Shown: positions 59,675 to 64,000 of the stretch, piece after piece | Numbering within the stretch: the first letter of the stretch is position 1 | Layout: each line of letters begins with the position of its first letter | Assembly: GCF_007989825.1 (NCBI RefSeq) | Contig: NZ_BJUA01000003.1 | Coordinates: 124,001 to 188,000, forward strand | From: Cellulomonas persica | Lineage (GTDB): Bacteria; Actinomycetota; Actinomycetes; Actinomycetales; Cellulomonadaceae | DNA: 64,000 bases | Reading direction: 5' to 3' | Translations under genes and position numbers: made by a program | Notes under the pieces: generated by a model | Seen by the model: only the letters and a program-made list of their open reading frames with translations | What the model was told of the DNA's origin: nothing | Databases searched by the model: none

Positions 59675-61804
59675 TCAGTCCTCCATCAGGGGAGCGGCGG
59701 GCGTCGCCGCCAGTGCGCTGACCAGCTGCGCGTGCAGGGGCTCGGTCAGCGTCGAGACGTAGGTCCGGGTCAGGTGCGAGCCCTGTCGGTAGACAAGCAC
59801 GTCTCCGATGACCGCGGGGCATTTCCCACCCGGGCAGATCAGCTCGGACAGGTCGAGGACCACGGCGCCGGTCGCCCTCGCCGCCGCGCTCTGCACCTCA
59901 CGGGTCGGGTACGTCGCCTCGAACGCGCACGTCGACAGCGCGTCGGGGTGCTGGGCCACGCACTCGTACACCTCGTCGTCGGGTGCGGCGTTGTTGGCGA
60001 TCGCGGCGACCGTGATCCCGGCGTCGCTCAGCTCGCCCCAGCGCTCCTCGAGCCCGGCGACCATCGCCTCCGACGTGCCCGCGCTGCTGCCCGAGCCGGC
60101 CGCAGCGGCGCGTGCCGCGTTCTGGGAGGTGATGACGAGCGCGGGCTTCTGCTCGAGCAGGAGAGCGGTGACCGCGTCGTTCCACTCGTTGCACGTGTCG
60201 TAGGGCTTGCCGTCCCGCAGGACGTCGGCCGCGGTGAACGCGCACGTCGACTTGGTGTGCGTGATGACGCGCCAGCCACGCTCCTTGCCGATCTCGTCGA
60301 GCGCGGTGATCCACTGCAGGGCCTTGGAGTCGCCGACGAGCGCGACGGTCACGTCGCCGTTCTCGTCGCCGTACACGCACTCGACGGGCTCGCTCGAGTC
60401 CTGCGACACCTGGCAGCCCCGGTCGTACGCGTCGGGGACGTCGGCCGTCGCCTGCTCGGGCGCGGGCGTGATCGAGTCGGCCGTGTCCAGCTTCCACAGG
60501 TTCGCGGCGCCCTGCTCGTCGGCGGCGATCGCCGCCGCGCCGAACGGCTTGGTCGGGTCGGCCGCGACCGGGGTGGGCCGTGCCGTGACGAGCGGCAGGC
60601 ACAGCACGAGGCCGGCGATCGCCGCGGCGAGCGAGAGGTTGCCGCCCAGGGACAACGACAGGCCGTTGGAGCGCGCGAGCCGCGGCGAGAAGCGCACGGG
60701 GTTCTCGACGAGCTTGTGCGACAGCCAGGCGGGGATGAACGCGAGCGCGGTGAGCAGCAGTCCGCGCTTGGCGCCGAGCTCGCCGTAGTGCGCGGTGCCG
60801 CCCACGATGAACAGCCAGTGCCACAGGTACAAGGAGTACGAGATCCCGCCGACCCACACGAACGGTCGCCAGGCCAGCAGGCGGTTCACGCCGGTGTCGG
60901 CGGCGGACACGCCCGCGATGATGACGGCGGCGGTGGCGAGCACGGGGACCATCGCGAGCGAGCCGGGCCACGGGTCCTGCGCGTCGATGACGAAGCCCGA
61001 GTACGCCAGTCCGAGCGCGCCCAGGACGCCGAGGACGATCGCGAAGGCGCGCGGCAGCCGCTTCCACCACAGCGCGCCGACCGCCACGGCGGCGCCGATG
61101 CCGAGCTCCCACAGGCGCGTGCTCGTCACGAAGAACGCGGTCGAGGGGGACGCCGCGGTCTGGTGCACCGACCAGGCGAACGTCGGCACGACGACGAGCG
61201 CGAGCGCGACGCCGAGGGTCGGGCGCAGCGGCGTGGAGAACCGGCGCGCGACGAGCAGGCCGACGATGATGAGCAGCGGCCAGACGATGTAGAACTGCTC
61301 CTCGACCGCGAGCGACCAGAAGTGCTGCACGGGGGAGGCGGCCACGTCCTCGGCGAGGTAGTCCACGGACCGGTCCGCGAGGCGCCAGTTCACGACGTAG
61401 AACGCGGCCGAGACGATGTCCAGGCCGAACACGCGGCGTTGCGTGATCGGCAGCAGCCACCAGGTCATGAGCGCCGCGGCCACCAGGACCAGGGCCGCGG
61501 CCGGCAGCAGGCGGCGCGCGCGGCGCGCGTAGAACTGCGCGAGCGCGACCCGTCCGGTGCGCTCGATCTCCCGCACGAGCAGCGACGTGATGAGGAACCC
61601 CGAGATCACGAAGAACACGTCGACGCCGACGAACCCGCCGGGGACCCAGTCGACACCCGCGTGGTAGATGAGCACGAGGCCGATCGCCACCGCGCGAAGG
61701 CCCTCGATGTCGGGCCGGAACGCGGTCGAACGGTGCTTGCCCGACGCCGCCTCGGGACCCTGCGGGGTCAGCGGTTCGACGTGGGCGGTCGACGTGGCGG
61801 CCAT
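59675..61804 (-). CDS. Acyltransferase-3 with C-terminal SGNH domain, island copy 2
   Basis: A 709-residue paralogue of the protein at 47751. The acyltransferase-3 domain starts with FRPDIEGLRAVAIGLV and includes VDVFFVISGFLITSLL and HFWSLAVEEQFY; about ten helices are followed by an eleventh and an extracytoplasmic SGNH domain with LVGDSKALQW. The final motif is YRQGSHLT, again with Gln where the catalytic Asp is expected. ATG 61804 follows GAGGAG, and TAGAAT at 61837-61832 is a likely -10. It forms a two-gene operon with the GT2-GT4 gene. Confidence 0.92.
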   Translation of the reverse strand: MAATSTAHVEPLTPQGPEAASGKHRSTAFRPDIEGLRAVAIGLVLIYHAGVDWVPGGFVGVDVFFVISGFLITSLLVREIERTGRVALAQFYARRARRLLPAAALVLVAAALMTWWLLPITQRRVFGLDIVSAAFYVVNWRLADRSVDYLAEDVAASPVQHFWSLAVEEQFYIVWPLLIIVGLLVARRFSTPLRPTLGVALALVVVPTFAWSVHQTAASPSTAFFVTSTRLWELGIGAAVAVGALWWKRLPRAFAIVLGVLGALGLAYSGFVIDAQDPWPGSLAMVPVLATAAVIIAGVSAADTGVNRLLAWRPFVWVGGISYSLYLWHWLFIVGGTAHYGELGAKRGLLLTALAFIPAWLSHKLVENPVRFSPRLARSNGLSLSLGGNLSLAAAIAGLVLCLPLVTARPTPVAADPTKPFGAAAIAADEQGAANLWKLDTADSITPAPEQATADVPDAYDRGCQVSQDSSEPVECVYGDENGDVTVALVGDSKALQWITALDEIGKERGWRVITHTKSTCAFTAADVLRDGKPYDTCNEWNDAVTALLLEQKPALVITSQNAARAAAAGSGSSAGTSEAMVAGLEERWGELSDAGITVAAIANNAAPDDEVYECVAQHPDALSTCAFEATYPTREVQSAAARATGAVVLDLSELICPGGKCPAVIGDVLVYRQGSHLTRTYVSTLTEPLHAQLVSALAATPAAPLMED

Positions 61805-61831
61805 GCAACTCCTCGTTCGGGTGACCGCGGC

Positions 61832-61873
61832 ATTCTACGGGGCGGGAGGGAGTGCCCCTGCGGGCGGGTAGCC
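61832..61873. promoter_or_regulatory. Divergent -10 motifs between the acyltransferase and coiled-coil genes
   Basis: TAGAAT (61837-61832, minus) serves the acyltransferase gene with a short leader; TAGCCT (61868-61873, plus) would serve the gene at 61933 with a leader of about 53 nt. Confidence 0.45.
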
Positions 61874-61932
61874 TCGACGCGGGCGGCCGGACCTCAGGCG
61901 GGCCGCGTCCCACGGACGAGAGGAACTGTACG

Positions 61933-62358
61933 GTGCGCGCACGAGTCAAGGCCCTGCTTCCCGTCGCGGCGGCGGGGGTGCTCGGGGTCGTCGCCGCGGT
62001 GCTCGCCCTCGCGGGGGAGCAGAAGGCGGCGCTGGCGCTGGTCGCGCTGCTGGTCACGCTCGTGGCGGCCGTCGCGGTCGACGTGTGGCTCCGCACACGT
62101 GACTCCCAGCACATGCTGCGGCTGTCGGCGGAGCGGCAGAACGTGATCGCGGGTCGCCTGAGCGCGTTCCTCGACGACACGAGTCTCGAGGGTGACGGCG
62201 AGGAGCGGCAGGGCAACAACCTCGTGCTGCGCCTCGAGGCGATCGAGCGCCGCGTGGTCGCCGCGCTCGAGTCGGAGCGGCTGCGGTCGGCCGACGAGCG
62301 CGCCGAGCTGCGCCGTGAGGTCGCCGAGCTGCGCGCCGCGAGCCGTCAGGACGGCTGA
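61933..62358 (+). CDS. Short membrane coiled-coil protein, paralogue of the methyltransferase's N-terminus
   Basis: A 141-residue protein with two N-terminal helices (about residues 6-50) and a charged helical region to the end. Its C-terminal half, IERRVVAALESERLRSADER starting at about residue 104, lines up with MERRVIGSFEAERLQAAERH of the methyltransferase protein at 55949, and the membrane segments match in place and length. The methyltransferase domain is absent: the frame ends where it would begin, and a convergent glycosyltransferase gene overlaps the last 13 bp. GTG 61933 follows GAGAGGA. It may be a scaffold or a truncated duplicate. Confidence 0.75.
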   Translation: MRARVKALLPVAAAGVLGVVAAVLALAGEQKAALALVALLVTLVAAVAVDVWLRTRDSQHMLRLSAERQNVIAGRLSAFLDDTSLEGDGEERQGNNLVLRLEAIERRVVAALESERLRSADERAELRREVAELRAASRQDG

Positions 62359-64000
62359 GCGCCGGTCCCCGCGACCACGCTCGAGTCGAGCAGCGGGCGC
62401 AGGGTGTCGACGAACCGCGCGACGGTGAACCGCTCGGCCGCGAAGCGCTGACCGCGGCGCGACTGCGCGAGCCACTCGGCGGGGTCGGCGTGCAGGCGTC
62501 GCACGACGTCCGTGACCTCGAGCGCGTCCGCGTACACCGCGGCGCCGCCGTAGACCGGGCGGTAGACCTCGGGCACGACGAGCACGGCGCCCGACGCGAG
62601 CGCCGCGGCATGCGTCGTGCGCATGCGCGTGAGCGGGCCGGACTGGTCGACGTAGAACTCGAGCTGGCCGAGGTACTCCCGCGGCGTGACCTCGTCGCGC
62701 ACGTAGACGAGCCACCCGGGCGGCACCGACCGGCGGCCCAGCATCGCGCGCACGCGCTTGGGGGAGCCGATCAGCCGCACGTCGAGCGAGCCGTCGACGG
62801 GGTAGAGGCGGCGCACCTCGTCGGCCTGGGGCGGCCAGTCCCGGCGGTCGTCGGCGCGCTGCCCGACGACCGGGGTCGACGAGCGCGGCAGCGTGCGCGG
62901 CACGGCGAACCGCTCAGGGTCGGCGAGCATCGGCACGTCGTGCTCGGCGAGCTCGAGGCCGACCCACGCCTCGGCCACGAGCGACGCGCGCACGAGCTCG
63001 TCGCGCGGCACCCACAAGGGCGTTCGGCCGAAGATACGCTCCGCGTTGCGCGTGCAGTCGCGCACCGAGTACGCGGCCACGCCGTGCGCGGGGTCCGTGG
63101 GCTCCTGGTCGACGAGCACGAGCACGCGGTGCACGTCCATGAGCGAGGTCTCGGCGGGCGGCAGCTCGAGCAGCCCGGCCTCGGCCACGACGAGCGTGCC
63201 GATCTCGACGTCGTCCTCGTCGAGGAGCAGACGGTCGACCGTGCGTGCGTTGATCATGTCCTGCACGGACGGGTGCATCTCGAGGCGTCGCCGCACCGGG
63301 TAGCGGTTGTCGGGCAGGTGCACGAGCCCGACGCGCAGGCCCGCGCCCCGCAGCGCGTCGACCTCGTCGAGCACCGGGTGGCGTGCCGAGTCGCTCGTGC
63401 GCCAGTCCGCGGCGACCGCGACGTCGTACCGGTCGGGGCGCACCTTGACGGGCTCGTAGCGGCGCGGCACGACGACCGAACGGCCCGCCTCCGCGGGGTC
63501 GAGGCCGTCGCGCACCATGACCTGGTGCGCGCGCCCGGCCGACGCCCAGAACGCGGCGCGGGCCGGGTGGTGCCAGCCGGGACCGAACTCGCCGCGCGAG
63601 AGCGAGGCGACGTCGAGCCGGTAGAGCGCCAGGGGCACGTTGATGTCGCGCACGGGCTGGCCCGTGAACGCCTCGACGCGGCGCATGAGTTCGGTGTCGG
63701 CGCCCTTGCGGGCGTGCACGAAGCCGTCGCAGCGGCGCAGCGTGTCGCGCCGGGCCATGTACGTCGCGGCGTGCCGCCCGGAGACGGGCTGCCCGATCCG
63801 GTCGATCTCGAGGTCGGCGGTGACCATGTACGCGAGCACGCGCGTCGCCGTGACCGTCGGGTCGTCGAGGAACGCCCGCACCTGGTGCTCGATGCGCCGC
63901 GGGTGCGACCAGTCGTCGTCGTCGTTGCCGGTGACGAACTCGCCGTTGGCGACGGCGAGAGCCGCGTTCCGCGCGAGGTACGTGCCGCCGTTGACGGGCT
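62346..64000 (-). CDS. GT2-type glycosyltransferase with degenerate GT4-like C-terminus, 5' end outside the window
   Basis: At least 551 residues are encoded and the frame runs off the right end. The visible part begins with NGGTYLARNAALAVANGEF and NDDDDWSHPRRIE, the GT2 donor-site region, closely matching NGGTYLARNAALEAARGVF and NQDDDDWSHPERI of the glycosyltransferase at 57197. The C-terminal GT-B-like domain keeps its overall pattern, but where the paralogue has PEAYDAFGRAVLEALATG this protein has a TTHAAALASG sequence without the two glutamates, so the second activity may be lost. Its stop overlaps the convergent gene by 13 bp. Confidence 0.85.
   Translation of the reverse strand, partial: PVNGGTYLARNAALAVANGEFVTGNDDDDWSHPRRIEHQVRAFLDDPTVTATRVLAYMVTADLEIDRIGQPVSGRHAATYMARRDTLRRCDGFVHARKGADTELMRRVEAFTGQPVRDINVPLALYRLDVASLSRGEFGPGWHHPARAAFWASAGRAHQVMVRDGLDPAEAGRSVVVPRRYEPVKVRPDRYDVAVAADWRTSDSARHPVLDEVDALRGAGLRVGLVHLPDNRYPVRRRLEMHPSVQDMINARTVDRLLLDEDDVEIGTLVVAEAGLLELPPAETSLMDVHRVLVLVDQEPTDPAHGVAAYSVRDCTRNAERIFGRTPLWVPRDELVRASLVAEAWVGLELAEHDVPMLADPERFAVPRTLPRSSTPVVGQRADDRRDWPPQADEVRRLYPVDGSLDVRLIGSPKRVRAMLGRRSVPPGWLVYVRDEVTPREYLGQLEFYVDQSGPLTRMRTTHAAALASGAVLVVPEVYRPVYGGAAVYADALEVTDVVRRLHADPAEWLAQSRRGQRFAAERFTVARFVDTLRPLLDSSVVAGTGAQPS

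Noticed and set aside
61852..61932. Longer N-terminus of the coiled-coil protein starting at 61852
   Set aside because: The added residues are Gly/Arg-rich and would precede the membrane helix without function; GAGAGGA supports the GTG at 61933.
57461..62146. A 1561-codon open frame on the plus strand, antisense to the glycosyltransferase and acyltransferase genes
   Set aside because: Composition is Arg/Val/Gly/Asp/Glu-rich with no domain, as expected for the mirror frame of GC-rich genes; the opposite strand has recognisable enzymes over its whole length.

Overview
The window is about 73-75% GC by eye, uses GTG starts freely and is densely packed with genes. It carries WhiB, a DUF222/HNH protein with an actinobacterial LexA box, the coproporphyrin branch of haem synthesis and a CebR/CelR-type cello-oligosaccharide system. 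All this points to a high-GC actinomycete, most likely a cellulose-degrading Cellulomonas-like member of the Micrococcales; the genus is an inference. No rRNA, tRNA, CRISPR array, IS element or phage was seen. Both ends cut through genes.

Layout. (1) 1-6.3 kb: the 3' part of a nitrate reductase fused to a diflavin reductase, a membrane-anchored sulfite-oxidase-like molybdoenzyme, and a small membrane protein. (2) 6.4-11.7 kb: HIT protein, ABC-2 exporter pair, DUF1697 and a DUF222/HNH gene whose start region carries a perfect SOS box. (3) 11.9-18.1 kb: one plus-strand operon of five genes joined by ATGA/GTGA overlaps (nirB, nirD, siroheme synthase, uroporphyrinogen-III synthase with a winged helix, CbiX-type chelatase), with a GlnR-like box upstream and a strong hairpin downstream. 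With the nitrate reductase at the left edge this covers nitrate to ammonium and the siroheme that NirB needs. (4) 18.2-21.8 kb: a two-gene envelope operon encoding a secreted protein with two arrays of 14/15-residue repeats and a polytopic membrane protein, preceded by three helically phased direct repeats. (5) 21.9-27.5 kb: NYN protein, MarR regulator, a haem cluster (HemG-like flavodoxin, ferrochelatase CpfC, coproheme decarboxylase ChdC), META protein and glutamate dehydrogenase. (6) 27.7-32.6 kb: CebR-like LacI repressor and cebEFG-like sugar importer with a TTGACA promoter, CelR-type operators and three hairpins between cebE and cebF. (7) 32.6-45.3 kb: DUF2505, the PdtaS-WhiB1 pair, a lipoprotein-type ABC exporter, a NarL-type and an OmpR-type two-component system, and mannose-6-phosphate isomerase. 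(8) 45.3-64 kb: a surface-polysaccharide island with purK and purE at its left side. It contains a GtrA protein, two acyltransferase-3/SGNH enzymes, a GT4, a Wzm/Wzt-type exporter, a UDP-sugar dehydrogenase, a tandem SGNH protein, a coiled-coil methyltransferase and its truncated paralogue, and two GT2-GT4 fusion glycosyltransferases (the second cut off by the window end).

At least ten genes have a TANNNT -10 motif 6-8 nt upstream of an ATG/GTG with no Shine-Dalgarno, so leaderless transcription seems common here. The least familiar parts are the repeat protein with its phased operator (18-22 kb) and the right-hand glycan island, where SGNH and GT4 domains show graded loss of active-site residues and a membrane coiled-coil module appears both with and without a methyltransferase domain.
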